The notes beneath the pieces were generated by a model. That model ran no database searches. It saw only the letters and a program-made list of their open reading frames with translations, and had not been told where the DNA came from. The position numbers were made by a program, and so were the translations under genes. 64,000 bases of DNA, from NCBI GenBank assembly GCA_904066235.2, contig CAJFCV020000004.1:1798001-1862000 (forward strand). The letters are read 5' to 3'. Below are positions 22,244 through 33,682 of the stretch, piece by piece. This DNA is from Bursaphelenchus xylophilus. Lineage: Eukaryota > Nematoda > Chromadorea > Rhabditida > Aphelenchoididae. The stretch's first letter is position 1, and each line of letters starts with the position of its first letter.

Positions 22244-22474
22244 CAGAGATTGCCATGGCTCCGGAACTTTCTCTTGGCTCCGAACGGCTCCGACTCCGAG
22301 CCATGGGCCAGGCGTCTCAGCGTTCATAAAACTAAAGATTTTGTGATCTTGTTAAACAAATTGCTTGACAAATACTGCGAAGGATGTATTGCGTACGACT
22401 TGGCTTAAAAACGTTGGGTTTGCCATTCATAACACTAATAACCGGAGCCGAAATTTTGGCTTTGGCAATCTCTG
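22244..22474. mobile_element. Family I hAT-type MITE, eroded copy
   Basis: CAGAGATTGCCATGGCTCC at left and GGCTTTGGCAATCTCTG at right. Internal GAGCC-rich sequence and TTGTTAAACAAATTGCTTGA match the copies at 32748 and 50013. The flanking 8-mers agree at only about five positions, so this copy is older. From here to 23110 no gene is seen. Confidence 0.8.
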
Positions 22475-23110
22475 GTCTCCACCTTTTTTGTTGACTCAAA
22501 CTTTTTTATACTATTTGCCAAGCCTCTCATATTACAAGTTTATTACAAATAACATATTCAACTTGTTTTTTTCGTTCAATTCTTTCGAGATTTGCACGTC
22601 AACGATAATGGACAACGATTACCCGTAGAAGCTGCGATTAGATAGGGAAACAAAATCAGCACCGTTCGAAAAGAGTTGATAAAGCCGGGAAAGAGTGAGG
22701 TAATGATTCGGGGAGAGACTTGATTGTACATACATTGAGGGCGACAGGTTATACGATGAAAACCTTCAGACCGAGTGGAGGTATTTGAAAGGAATTTTTT
22801 GGGATTTTTTGGAAATTTCAGGGAAAAAATCAGTCTGACTCGGATAATTGATGAAGCCTAGAGGCAGAAAGAGGGAGAATCAAATATGATTGCATTGAAT
22901 TTAATCGTTAATTTTGAGATTCTTTGATTTTTGGTAAAATTTTGTCAAAAATTTAAAAATTGGTTGAAAAGTCGCAATTTCCGATAAAAATTCGGTTCAA
23001 ATTTTGTTTCTTATTTAGCTGAAGACACTTAAATTTAGCCTACACTACTTTTAACAAAATATTTCCCGAGGAAAATCCCAAAAAATCCCTCAAAATTCCT
23101 CCGAATTTCC

Positions 23111-26100
23111 CTAACATTGTGAGACCGGTCCGAAATTGTTGTTGATCATAGTATATTGCACCACCGGCGCCGCCAGCGTTCCCAGTGCCGGCGGCGGCGT
23201 CCTGGACCTGCTTCCATCCTTCCCATTGAGCAATGGCGCCTTCACGGGCGGCGCGTTCAGGAAATGCGGCTGACTGGCGCGCCGCAGTCCCATCGCCGTT
23301 CCGTTCGAGTTCTCGTCGGGCCAGGCGGCCACCGTCGTCGTCATACGGCGCTGTGGGCCCAACAGAGTGTACTTTTTGATTGGCTGACTCGGCGAGATCC
23401 CACTCTTCTCCTGGCCATTCGATTTGTCCGTCGATAGCCGGAACGTGGTCCGCGTCGCGCTCCGCATCTTGTTGTACTTCATTTGGCAGGGCAAGAGGAG
23501 CAGCGTGTGGAAGGCGCGTCGATACTTTTGCGAGTAGCCAATGTAGACGAGCGGGTTGATGGAGGAGGAGAGGAGCGAGAGCCATTGGAAGATGGGCCGA
23601 AGAATGGATGAGGCGAATTGGAAAAAGGAGGAATTCTTGTCGGAGGCCATGAAGAAGTAGCAGTAGAGTGCTGAAAATGGAAAAGAATTAGATAGAAATG
23701 AATTTGATACACTTAGGTGGAATATTTGTTTTATGGTTTATTGGTAAAATACGTTTTTTGCGGTTATGTTTTTTAGATACCCGACAAAAAATTTCGGAAA
23801 TATTTCATCGTATAAGATGTCTCGTTGTCGTAGACAACAAAATTTTATTTTTTATAGGAGCAAAATTTAATCCCTTTTGTTAAAATACAAAAAATCGCCG
23901 TCTGCAGTCCTTTTTATACGATGAAACATGTATCAAATGTTTCATCGTATAAAACGTCGCTCTCTCAAATAAACTTTCATAATTTTTGTAAGGTCGCAGA
24001 AGGAACTGTAATTTCAGGATCTCGAATGTGAACTACGGCCTTTGTGGTCTAAACAATCCAAAGGCTGCCATTTTATACGATGAAACGTCTCCAGACACGT
24101 TCCATCGTATAACATGTCGAAAAGTCCAAAATTTCTGTCATTTACAATTCTCTGTCTCCTTTATCTCTATTTTTATTTTTATTGGCCCCTACTCGTAAAT
24201 ACACATATCATATTTGGCGCGGGCAATAATTTTTAGCCCAGTAATCCCGGCCTGAAATAGAAAACATATTAACTTTTGACGTAATAAGCCCCTCTAAAAC
24301 TGTATATTCCGGACAAAGAACTGGGGATTAGAGTTTAAACGAAAAATTGTTGACAAATTCTAATTCCGCAATGTGCGGATGGCCGGATAATCCGGCCCGA
24401 AACAGGGTTAGTTGGATTTTGTGTTGGAGTGTACCGATCCGGCGTTGTTTATCGCTTCTTTGAAAGTCAACAGAAGGCTGTTGGGTTTCAGAAAATACAC
24501 TTACCATACAAGGGCGTCCAACATAACATGAAGACAATGATGACGGTCAACATCATTGTGGCTACTCGTAATTTTACACGTTCGTCTCGGATCTGAAATT
24601 GGATTGTGAATGGGTTGAAGCGACTGTAAAACAGTACGAGGTCTACAAATCTTAAAACATAACTTTATTCCGCAAAACTTTTCAGGCGGAGTCGTTTTAT
24701 ACGATGAAACATGTTTGATCGTATAAGACGTCGCTTGTTTGAAAAATGGCGCAAAATTGTAAAAAACTCAAGCCCTGGATAAAATACGAGCTGTTTATGT
24801 TTAGTAGACATTTTATGCGAAAAAACCTGCTTAGACATGTTTCATCGTATAAAATGGTGAATACTCAGAAAAAGTCAATTTTTATAAGACTGAAAGAAAT
24901 ATTTACTTATTGTAAAATACGTGGAGTGATTTCTAGATTTTTATACGATGAAAAATTCTCAAACGCGTTTCATCGTATAAAATGTCACTTTCGACAAAAA
25001 GGCCAAAAACTGCAAAAAAATCGTATAGCGAGCGGGAAAATTGTATAAAATGTTCCATTGCTCTCGCTTACCCTCGCATCCACCGCCAGACTCCTGTGAT
25101 TTGAGACCGTCTTAAAGATCAACGCATACGACACGCTGATCAAACAGGTCGGCACAATAAACGCGATGATCAAATTCACAATAATGAAATGCAAAAAGTC
25201 ATCCTGCGTCGACACACACAACCGCGCCACCAGCGTTCCGTTCGGCGGTAGCAGGTCGTACAGGACCTCGTCGTAGAAGATCAGATTCGGCGACGCCAAC
25301 ACCGCCGATGTCACCCAAATGGCGAGTATGACGTAGAGCGTGTAGGACGCTTCCCACATGGCGTATTTGAGGGTGTGGCAGATGGCGAGGTAGCGGTCCG
25401 CGGTCACCGCGACTAGCGTGAAGATACTGGCACAAGAAGTGGTCGAGTTGATGAATGTCGACATTTTGCAACCTATTGCACCAAGTTGCCATTCTGAAAA
25501 GAATTTTTTTGAGTTCAGCAAGGCTCATGGTACAGTTGAGAACATGACCATATTTTTTTTTGAAAAATTGACATCTTATGCGCCGAAACATGTCTAGACA
25601 GCTTTTGTCGTATAAAAAGGTAAGAAAACCTCTAAGAAGGATCGCTTTAAGATAAACAAGCCGTAAAGGACGGGTCTTTATGAAAAAAGTAAAACGTATG
25701 TATCTAGTGACATCTTATACGATCAAACATTATCCAACAGCTTTCATCGTATAAAATGGTAAACAATGCTCAAAGCGGATCTTTTCGAGACAAATACGCA
25801 CCGAATTTGATAAGCGATTACATTTCATGTCATCATAAACATTTTCAAAGCGCTTTTCAAATTTTTTTCGCTTATTTTTCCACAAAAATCCGATTTTTTA
25901 TAAACCTTTTCTCGAATAAAGCCTTTGAAGATAGATCCCCATTCCAATTCTTCAATGATCATTGATGTCTATCCTCTTAAACTGTCCCTCGGTATTGTCA
26001 GAAATTCACTTTCAACCCGATTATGATCTTTTCCACATTTATTTCCTTATGTTTCTTTTTCTCCGCCTTTCCCCTTTTATAATTGAGGCCAGAAGCGCGC

Positions 26101-27581
26101 GGACAATAATTTGGATAAACAATGACATCATCGCTTTGCTAAAGTTTGTTTTTTGGACCATTTGGAACTTCAAAACGAGAAGCGACATTTTATACGACCA
26201 AAAATCTTTCGAGAAAAAGCAAGAGGTATTTTACCTTAGAGAAGCATTTGGATACAGTTTCATCATCCTTATCCAGCCAGGCGACAGTTTATACGATGAA
26301 ATATGTTCAAAAATGTTTGATCGTATAAAATATCGCCAAATTGAAAAATGCTGTAATGTTTTTCCGTACAAAACTCAAAATTTGTTTTTCAGCACCTTTT
26401 TCAGCTAGGCGACATTTTATACGATGAAATACGTTCCAAAAAGTTTGATCGTATAAAATGTCGCCAAACCCAAAAAATGTCTGCTGTAATGTTTTTTCGC
26501 CTAAAACTCAAAATTTCTTTCTATTTTGAGCAGTTTTAAGAGACATTATGCGTGAACGCAATTCGTGCCGTTTTGTGCGCGGAACAAAAAATTTTCTTAA
26601 ATTATGTTAACGAGTTTAGTGGGTAAACAAAATTTGTCGCCAAATTAAGTAACGATTCCTGGTTTAACATCTCTCTTCTTTTCAAATGAGGTCAAAAACA
26701 ATGCAAATTTTTTTAACTTCTCTGTAAAAGTCACAGCCTTGTTTCATCTCCTAATGTCTAAAAATACGAAGTTTTTTCTCTTTTCTAAAGGTTGTAAATT
26801 GCGTTTTTGTGGTCATAAATTTGACTCAAACGCGAGTTGAAACCCGGAAAGGCCAAACAACAGGAAAGGGAAACGAAATTAGTGGATCTTTTGGACTTTT
26901 TTGAACTCAGAAAAGAAGTTTTGCGGCTGAGTTAAAAATTAAAATTAGGAAAAAACTTTATTCTGCAAACCCTTTTAGGCGGAGACGCTTTATACGATGA
27001 AACATGTTTGATCGTATAAGATGTCGCTTCTTTGCAGAAACACAAAAAATTGTTAGAAAATGCAAGCTCTGGGTAAAATACGAGCTGTTTATATTTTGCA
27101 GACATTTTATACGATGAAACCTGCGTAGACAGGTTTCATCGTATAAAATCGCGCATACTCAGTAAAGGTCAAGTTGTATAAAATTGAAAGAAATAGGTGC
27201 TTATTTTAAAATACGGCGGGTCATTTTCTAAAGTTTTGAAAAGTTCTCAAACATGTTTCGTCGTATAAAATGTCACTTTCACAAAAAGCCCAAAAATTGC
27301 AAAATTATCCTCATAAGAGCTGGAAAATCAAGCTTACCCGTCAGCAAGTTGTTCAACAGCGTTGTGGGCAGGCAAAAAACGATAATCAACAGGTCCGCCA
27401 TCGCCAGCGACGAGATCATGTAATCAGTGGTGGAGCGCAACGTCGGATGCCAAATGATCGCCAGCAACACGAACACATTGCCAATGAGGCCGAGCAGGAA
27501 GACGAACGCGTAGAAGGTGGTGTAAACGATGACCAGGCCAAAGGGCTGTCGGATTGTGTCCAATTCGTCGATTTCGTCCAT
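23111..27581 (-). CDS. Class A (rhodopsin-family) neuropeptide-type G-protein-coupled receptor
   Basis: Four exons on the minus strand join in phase: 27581-27338, 25493-25072, 24592-24505, 23670-23111; 1314 nt, 437 aa. Class A landmarks are in place: TM1 GN (34-35), TM2 SLAMADLL with Asp63, Cys90 at the top of TM3, DRY (114-116), TM6 CWTP (246-249) and TM7 NPLVY (290-294), followed by a 143-residue tail rich in Ser, Pro and Ala. An in-frame stop lies five codons upstream of the chosen ATG, giving a very short N-terminus of about 16 residues. The pattern (FCLPTTLL in TM2, no aminergic Asp in TM3) suggests a peptide receptor at the plasma membrane, coupling to G proteins; the ligand cannot be named. 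Introns 1 and 2 are long and packed with family E hairpins and share a duplicated block. Confidence 0.88.
24655..25070. repeat. Duplicated intronic block, copy 1 (GPCR intron 2)
   Basis: Matches 26945-27337 in order and orientation: CGCAAAACTTTTCAGGCGGAG, the family E hairpins, AAAATACGAGCTGTTTAT, AATACTCAGAAAAAGTCAA, AGCGGGAAAA, ending at the complement of the exon 2 donor. Confidence 0.85.
26280..26520. repeat. Tandem duplication of ~125 bp with family E hairpin
   Basis: Two successive units each contain a family E hairpin followed by CTGTAATGTTTTT and AAACTCAAAATTT. The second unit begins at about 26405. Confidence 0.82.
26945..27337. repeat. Duplicated intronic block, copy 2 (GPCR intron 1)
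   Basis: Counterpart of 24655-25070, with TGCAAACCCTTTTAGGCGGAG, AAAATACGAGCTGTTTAT and AGCTGGAAAA in the same order. It ends at the complement of the exon 1 donor (CTTACC). Confidence 0.85.
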
Positions 27582-28317
27582 GTTTCGATGGACTCACCGG
27601 TGTTTTCGTTGACCAATTTCGTTTTAGATGGTTTTACTCCATAAGTGGAGGTGTTGTGATGAAAGAGTCTGTAATGATGAATGTTTTTTGATAGGAAAAA
27701 ACCTATTTTTTCATGAAAAATCGCGAAAACCCCGGAAAAATGACAAAACGATGACTTTAGCAAATTGTAAATTAAAATTCAGGCGTTTCACTCTTAAATC
27801 ATCATCGTAAATGTACTAAACAAGCCACAAACTACTTATAAAAGAGTATTACACAATGCAAAAAGCTTGGCAAATGACATAAATTCGATAGCCCATGAAA
27901 ACACATAAAACTCTGTAAAAGACGTAATTTGCCTGTTTGTAGGGTAAAACAAGATACTCAAGGAGCAAGATTACAATTTTTAAGATTTTCCTCAAAATGG
28001 GAAGTTATATTGCATCTGGGTCGTATATGTTGTGCTTCCAAGAAGTGAGCAAAGAAGTTGTAAGAACCGAAGTTACACCTGCTAAAGTGATGTGTAACAA
28101 TTATTGGCTGAAAATGCAAACCGTCTTTGCGGAAAAACTTTTTGAATGTGGATGACTTAGAAATTGTTGAAGGATACTTGTATCGTAACGAAAACTTTTG
28201 AAGACATGATACTTGTATATAATAAAACTCTAAAGGATGATGTTTGAAATTTATATTTTGAGCTTATTGTTCTCTACTCGGGTCAAAAAAACTGTTGAAT
28301 TTTCTGCAACTCCTCTA
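27582..28317. other. Immediate 5' flank of the GPCR, no gene seen
   Basis: AT-rich, without a convincing exon or repeat. A donor-like GTGAGTCC on the minus strand just above the start codon might reflect a 5'UTR exon. The promoter is presumably here or further upstream. Confidence 0.4.
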
Positions 28318-28492
28318 TACAGTGACGGACCTGATTCAGTGGCAAAAAACGTATCATTTTGCATCCGGGAAGTATCAAAAATGTGGCAAAATACCTCCCT
28401 CCCCAAGTGAAAAAGCTCCGATTTCAAAAGCTTAAGGGAAGTATCAAAAATGTGGCAAAATACCTCCCTCTCCAAGTGAAAAAATTCAGATT
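28318..28492. mobile_element. Rearranged family A MITE
   Basis: Begins TA+CAGTGACGGACCTGATTC and carries a typical left arm. Instead of a right arm it repeats GGGAAGTATCAAAAATGTGG and the following arm a second time in direct orientation. Confidence 0.8.
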
Positions 28493-28539
28493 TTCTTCTC
28501 AGTGATTTTTTGACCGAAAGAAAAAATATAAAAAGCCCT

Positions 28540-28860
28540 CTAAAAGGGCAAAACGCGGGTTCAACAGTCCCAAAACGTGCTGCATATTTTACTACGCGTA
28601 TCTCGCATCACTCCCCGAAACTCGCATTACCTTTCAGCCAACGCCAAAAGCCCAAATTTCCGTTGGCGGCGGGTAAAAAATGGAATATGATAATGCGCGG
28701 ATGCCTCGTGGGGGTTTCGGCCGCTCGGCTTTTGACCCGGGGAAACCGCCGCAATTACAAGACTGTTTGAAACGAGGCGAACGCCTCAGGGAATTATAAA
28801 TTCCGAAAGTGCGCGTCAGTTAGTTATTGTATACATTAACGGAGACGCGAAGAAATTTTT
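28540..28860. other. GC-richer non-repeat island
   Basis: Contains CGTTGGCGGCGGG and GGTTTCGGCCGCTCGGC and no copy of any repeat family identified here. Reading frames are short, and no splice-bounded exon was found. It could be a regulatory element or a promoter-proximal region. Confidence 0.35.
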
Positions 28861-28909
28861 AGGGGTGTAAAAAGGCGGAGTGATATGGGATGTGGAAGGG
28901 AACCAATGA

Positions 28910-29340
28910 GCGACATTTTATACAATGTTACATGTCTGGTCATGTCTCATCGTATAAATTAACGTTTTTTAAAGCTATCTAAAACGAAAAAATCATTCTT
29001 AGGTGAAATAGAGCGCCTGCGACAAAAGGAGAGACTTTATACGAAGAAACATGTTTCGACAGGTTTCATCGTATAACATGTCACCATTTAAAATTTTTAC
29101 ACAATTTCAAAAATACGAAACTTTGAAGTAAAATAGGACCTGCGCCTGTGGTGATGGGCGACATTTTATACGAAGAAACATGTTTTGACAGGTTTCACCG
29201 TATAAAATGTCACCCTTTCGGAGAACTGCAAAAATACGAAATCTTGAGGTAAAATAGGCGCCTGTCGAGAAAAGCGACATTTTATACGAAGGAAAATGTT
29301 TCGACAGGTTTCATCGTATAAAATGTCACCATTTAGAAGA
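28910..29340. repeat. Four tandem-like units with family E hairpins
   Basis: Units beginning near 28915, 29030, 29158 and 29273 (about 115-130 bp apart) each contain CATTTTATACGAAGAAACATG opposite TTTCATCGTATAAAATGTC. Three also carry GGTAAAATAGG and GCGCCTG nearby. Confidence 0.88.
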
Positions 29341-30704
29341 CTTTAGAAAATAAAAACAAATGCGAAAATTTTAAAAGGCTTATCTTAAAGAAACTTTTTC
29401 CTTTAGGGTTTTCCAAAACAGCCTCAATCGTTTTGGATGTGGGAGAAGCTGAAGAAGGCCCTAAAAAAGGCAAGCGCTGCATTGGCCGTGTGTGTGACAG
29501 AACGGGTGTAGGAAGTACAAAAGTCAATTAAAATTTAAAAATTATGAGGAAATGTCACCAAGCATGTATAGACGAATTCTCAAGCAAATATGACAAAAAG
29601 TGGAAAATTTTTGAAACCCCGTTTTTTACTTACGCATAAGGCATGTGGACAATTTTTAAAATGCCCAACTTTTCAGCGATTTCAACTCAGAATCAGAAGA
29701 TCCAACTCACAAAAGAATCCCCACACCGCACTTCGAACAGACAGACGGAAAAACCGACAACAAAAACATACGTGTCCGCGTTCAGAGACTAAGAAATTAA
29801 CGGGTCCCATCGGGCCCTCTAATTTGTGGAACGTCTACACCTTCATTCAGAAACTTCCTCCGTCCTTTTGCACTCAGGTGCACTTGAACTCGACCCCGTC
29901 ACGCACTTGCATTCCCATGACGCGTCATGACGGAGTTTTCGTCAAACAAAAAACTTGAAAATTATCAGGTTTTCTTCAAAATTCAGCCGTCATCAAGACT
30001 TTTCGTGAGACTTTTCCCCACGGTAATGGATTCATTATTCAAGACATACAATAGCAGAGAAAAAACTGTCGCTTTTGAGCTTTTTTTCGTACAGTATAAA
30101 CGTCAAAAATCACTTCAACAATCTTGTGAACGGCCTAGTCCATATACTATGTATAAATTATTCCACATTCTATAATACATTCTCTTCCCTATACCAGCTG
30201 CATTTCCCCTTCCGCTACTTGAAACATTTCCATTTTTACTAATCCCAAGACCGACCAAACAGTTCACCTTTGCGATAAAATTGTAACACGAAAACATGAA
30301 ACTCCGCCGAAACCCCCTGTGGCATTAGAAGCGTAAACTTTTCTTTCGTTTTTTTGGCCTTCTTGAAGAGCGCGAAAAATTCATTTAAACGAAACATCGA
30401 CAGATTGTGGAGCAGAAAGCGGCTCAATATCTCCAAAAGTGCACGGAAATAAGATTTGACGATTCGGGGAAATGCTGTAGAGAAAGAGAGACAAAAAAGA
30501 TGACCGACCAGTGGTACAAGGGATGAAACAGGGAAGTGCAGTGGTATTTATAGATGAGTAGATTAGGCAGCCTTATTTATAGTGAGTAATGCAAATTTGT
30601 TTTGACCGGCTATTAGCATTTGCATAAAGCGCAAGGACATTGTGTTCGAAGCAAGCAAAAAAGTTTGAAATCGTAATAGACTTCGTATTATTTTCAATTA
30701 TCCG
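29341..30704. other. No recognised gene; GC-richer patch at 29690-29950
   Basis: A short stretch at about 29400-29470 (minus) has an acceptor-like end and an open frame but no partner exons. 29690-29950 is GC-richer and non-repeat. Otherwise nothing identifiable. Confidence 0.3.
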
Positions 30705-31060
30705 AAAATGCGACATTTTATACGATGAAACCTGTCGTAAACATGTTTCTTCGTATAAAATGTCGCCCCTCACCACAGGCGTCGAGCCTATTTTACTTCA
30801 AGGTTCCGTATTTTTAAAATTGTATAAAAATTTTTAATGGTCACATTTTATACGACGAAACCTGTCGAAACATGTTTCTTCGTATAAAGTGTCTCCTTTT
30901 GTCGCAGGCGCTCATAAAGCGCAAGGACATTGTGTTCGGCGCAAGAAAAAAGTTGAAAATCGAAATACCAGTCGGTCCAGACAGTGCGTTGACTTTTTGT
31001 CGTGGGCCGTGCACAAAAACATTTCACTTGACCTTTCGCAAGTGAAATGTTCGCAGCGAC
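30605..31060. repeat. Pair of family E hairpins between direct repeats
   Basis: CATAAAGCGCAAGGACATTGTGTTCG occurs near 30621 and again near 30911. Family E hairpins lie between them at about 30712-30766 and 30842-30892. The region to 31798 has no further recognised gene or element. Confidence 0.8.
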
Positions 31061-31798
31061 GCAAGCTTTTCTCAACGGAGCCGGTGCGAATTTTGGAAGC
31101 GCGAAAAGAAATTTCAGAGTGTAAAATTTTTCGAAAAGGCATGACAGCTAAAAAAAACAATTTTTTTGGGTGGCTAGCCGAGAAGTTATATTGGCCAGCC
31201 AAAGCTTCAGAATGCATGTGAAGCCTTGAAAATAACTCGCAAAAAGGTTTGAAATTGGTGCCATGAAATAGGAGTCACAGCCGAAGCTCATAAATGACTA
31301 GCCAAACCCTGTATTGGCTAGCGAAACAGTCTGATTGGGCAACTAAATGTTAGAATGCCTTCATAGAGAGTAATGGTACCGTTAGAAAATTTTTTCGCAG
31401 CCACGCTGACGTACTGGCGAGACAAACGAAAAAAGTTTTTTTCAGCTGTAATGCCTGCCAACTTTTGCTAGCTAGTCAAAAATTTTTGCTATATAAGCTA
31501 TAAAAAGTGGCCAGAGATCCGTCTTGCCCCAAATGAAATCATAAATTTAGCCGAATTAGGGTGACATAGCAATAAAACAAATTGCTGGTTAATCTCCATG
31601 GACCGATAATATTAGCATCAACAAGAAAAAATGGGTGTAACGGAGAGACTTTTTATGTCTGGGGATGATAATGGAGACTTTTGTAGTGTAATAAGGATGA
31701 CATTTGCAATTTGAGGAAACTTGCGAAAGAGCAAAAATAAAATAACATATAGTATAGTGCTTGCCTCTAGGAATTTTCAGGGATTACTATGTGCCCAG

Positions 31799-32124
31799 AC
31801 TAGGGAAGTGTACAAACAAACCCTCACCAAATGATAAGTGATATACGTCATTGAAGAGCCCTTGAAAAATGGTATAAGGCGCCATTTTCATTTCTTGCAG
31901 AACGCCTTTCCGCGACGACATACTGTAAATTGTACTGTTTTTAGGTCATTTTGCAACAAAAATCTTTCTTTCCCCTGGGCAGGAAAAAAGGGGACAAGTG
32001 AACCGTTTATAATTTTTTGCCCTGAGGCATTCCGCAAAAAATGAAAATGGTCTCTTGCACCATTTTTCAAGGGCTTTCCAATGGTGTGTAACGCGGTGAG
32101 GGTTCGTTTGTACACTTCCCTAGT
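31799..32124. mobile_element. Inverted-repeat element, single copy in the window
   Basis: Ends ACTAGGGAAGTGTACAAAC and its complement, with inner arms AACCCTCACC, GCCCTTGAAAAATGGT and CCATTTTCATTT mirrored on the right. About 326 bp, no coding capacity. The arms are diverged only slightly. Confidence 0.82.
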
Positions 32125-32747
32125 GAGATAGATTACTAACCCGGAATTTGAAGCAAAACTTAACGTGGACCATTAAACATGTTGCATGCCAAAAAAGCCG
32201 AACTTTTCCGATGTCTCAAACTCCTAAACTGTCTTATTCAACTCCACACATGACAGCTATTACTCCCTACAATCCAGCCACCGTAATTCCCCAAAACACT
32301 TAAGAATCCCCTGATTAAAGTGCAACCCAAGTTTGCTCCTCAAATTATAGCCTAATACAGTTATGCGGGCCAACTTGGTTTTTGAGGGAGAAGGCGGCCG
32401 AAAGTTTCTTGATGGACAAATCTACTTATAATGCGTTTTTTATACGCTGAAAGAGCCGGGTTTTTACTCTAATAATTTTCCCACTCCTCTTCAAAAAATC
32501 TCTTGGCGACGTCAGCACGGGCCGCGAGGATTTGTCCTCGACGAAGAAGGAATTACTTGTAACTTCGCTACTTGCATTACAATCTGCTTTGAAGAGTGAA
32601 GATGGGAGAGTAGGGGAGCTGAAAAATTGAGGTTAAAAAATGATTGTAAAGGTAAATAAATTCGAACGTAATGCGAAGGGTATCACGTAGTCGGAAAAAT
32701 GTATGTAAAACAAGGTTATAAATGGGTGGTTTTTACAGGGTGATAGC
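32125..32747. other. No gene or recognised repeat seen
   Basis: AT-rich sequence with a few GC patches (about 32500-32560). No open frame of note and no repeat family recognised. Confidence 0.4.
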
Positions 32748-33180
32748 CAGAGATTGCCACGGCTCCGGAGCCGGCTCTTGGCTCCGGCTCGGAGCGGCTC
32801 CGGCTCCGAGCCGGGAGCCAGAGCCGGAGCCGGTAATTTTGGGTACGGCTCCGGCTCCCGAGCCCAAAGTCGGAGCCAGGCTACTCAGCGTTCAAAAAAG
32901 TAAAAATTCCATAATCTTGTTAAACCAAATTGCTTAAAAAATACTGGTAAAGATGTGATACATACTGCAAAAACGTTGGGTGTGTGATCTCTGGCACTAA
33001 TAACGTTTTATTTGGAAAAACATTTTTAAATTTTTTTGAATGGGAGCCGGGATTCGGAGCCGAAGACCTTTTTAAATTTTCATGTGAGCCGGGAGCCGAA
33101 GCCGGAGCTGCAAATTTGCCCTCGGCTCCGGCTCTGGGAGCTAAGAGCCGGAGCCGAAATTTTGACCGTGGCAATCTCTG
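32748..33180. mobile_element. Family I hAT-type MITE with intact 8-bp target duplication
   Basis: CAGAGATTGCCACGG at left and CCGTGGCAATCTCTG at right, flanked on both sides by GTGATAGC (32740-32747 and 33181-33188). The arms are extremely rich in GGCTCCG/CGGAGCC. CAG-type ends with 8-bp duplications are the signature of the hAT superfamily. No transposase is present. Confidence 0.92.
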
Positions 33181-33458
33181 GTGATAGCTCAAAATGCAGC
33201 TGATAGTCAGCTGCGTAGCTGACCAACAATTTTCTGGTTTTGCTAGAAAAGCTAGACGAATAGTTGACGAATAATTGAGAGCTTGGACCACCACCGCACT
33301 GGATCAAAAGGCACTTCGACAAAATCACAATAACTGGTTTATTTCCCAAACGAGTGACCGAAAAGCGATCGCTCCATTACATTTATCTCAATATCCGTCG
33401 AGTTATGCTAATTTCTGGGAATTCTCCACGGAATCGTGACACTGGGAAGAGTAGCAGA

Positions 33459-33682
33459 CAACGTCAAACTGAGATAAGCTAAAACGGTCCGGTGAATGGA
33501 TTGGCAATTTGCCAAAAAAAGGCGAAAAAACTTTTTGTCGACGAAGAGATGGGGAATTTTTGGGGCGAGAGAGTACTTTTTTACCCCTCCTTTCTCTCTC
33601 TTCTCTGTGAAATCAAGACAAAGTGTAAAAAACCGATAGCGAAGGGTCTATTCCGGCCACCGGACTCCTCAATTTGACGGGC
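33459..33682. mobile_element. Family C MITE, plus orientation
   Basis: ACGTCAAACTGAGATAAGC at left to CTCAATTTGACGGGC at right. The element-spanning ORF is frame-shifted relative to the 38743 copy, sharing CEIKTKCKKPIAK at its end. Confidence 0.82.

Larger units (their letters stand above)
23795..27290. repeat. Cluster of family E palindromes (ACATTTTATACGATGAAACATGT) in and between GPCR introns
   Basis: Short palindromes made of CATTTTATACGATGAAACATG facing its complement recur about every 100-250 bases. Positions include about 23810, 23917, 24070, 24693, 24812, 24942, 25570, 25715, 26280, 26407, 26985, 27108 and 27250. Spacer sequences often carry GTAAAATACG. The exons at 24505-24592 and 25072-25493 are free of them. 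Confidence 0.9.

Noticed and set aside
24180..24252. An extra GPCR exon between TM6 and TM7
   Set aside because: It has an acceptor and a short open stretch, but in the phase left by the preceding exon it hits a stop. Direct joining of 24505 to 23670 gives the normal CWTP-to-NPLVY spacing.
28910..29340. CRISPR-like array (regularly spaced palindromic repeats)
   Set aside because: The region is plainly eukaryotic; spacers are themselves partly related to each other and no cas genes exist. These are tandemly duplicated hairpin elements.
29333..29527. Minus-strand exon containing GPSSASPTSKTIEAVLENP
   Set aside because: It has an acceptor-like sequence, but no in-phase neighbouring exon or homologous family could be found.
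32722..33294. Gly/Ala/Pro-Glu-rich proteins encoded at 32.7-33.3 kb and 49.9-50.5 kb
   Set aside because: These frames are translations of the GGCTCCG-rich arms of hAT-type MITEs, open in several frames because of low complexity.
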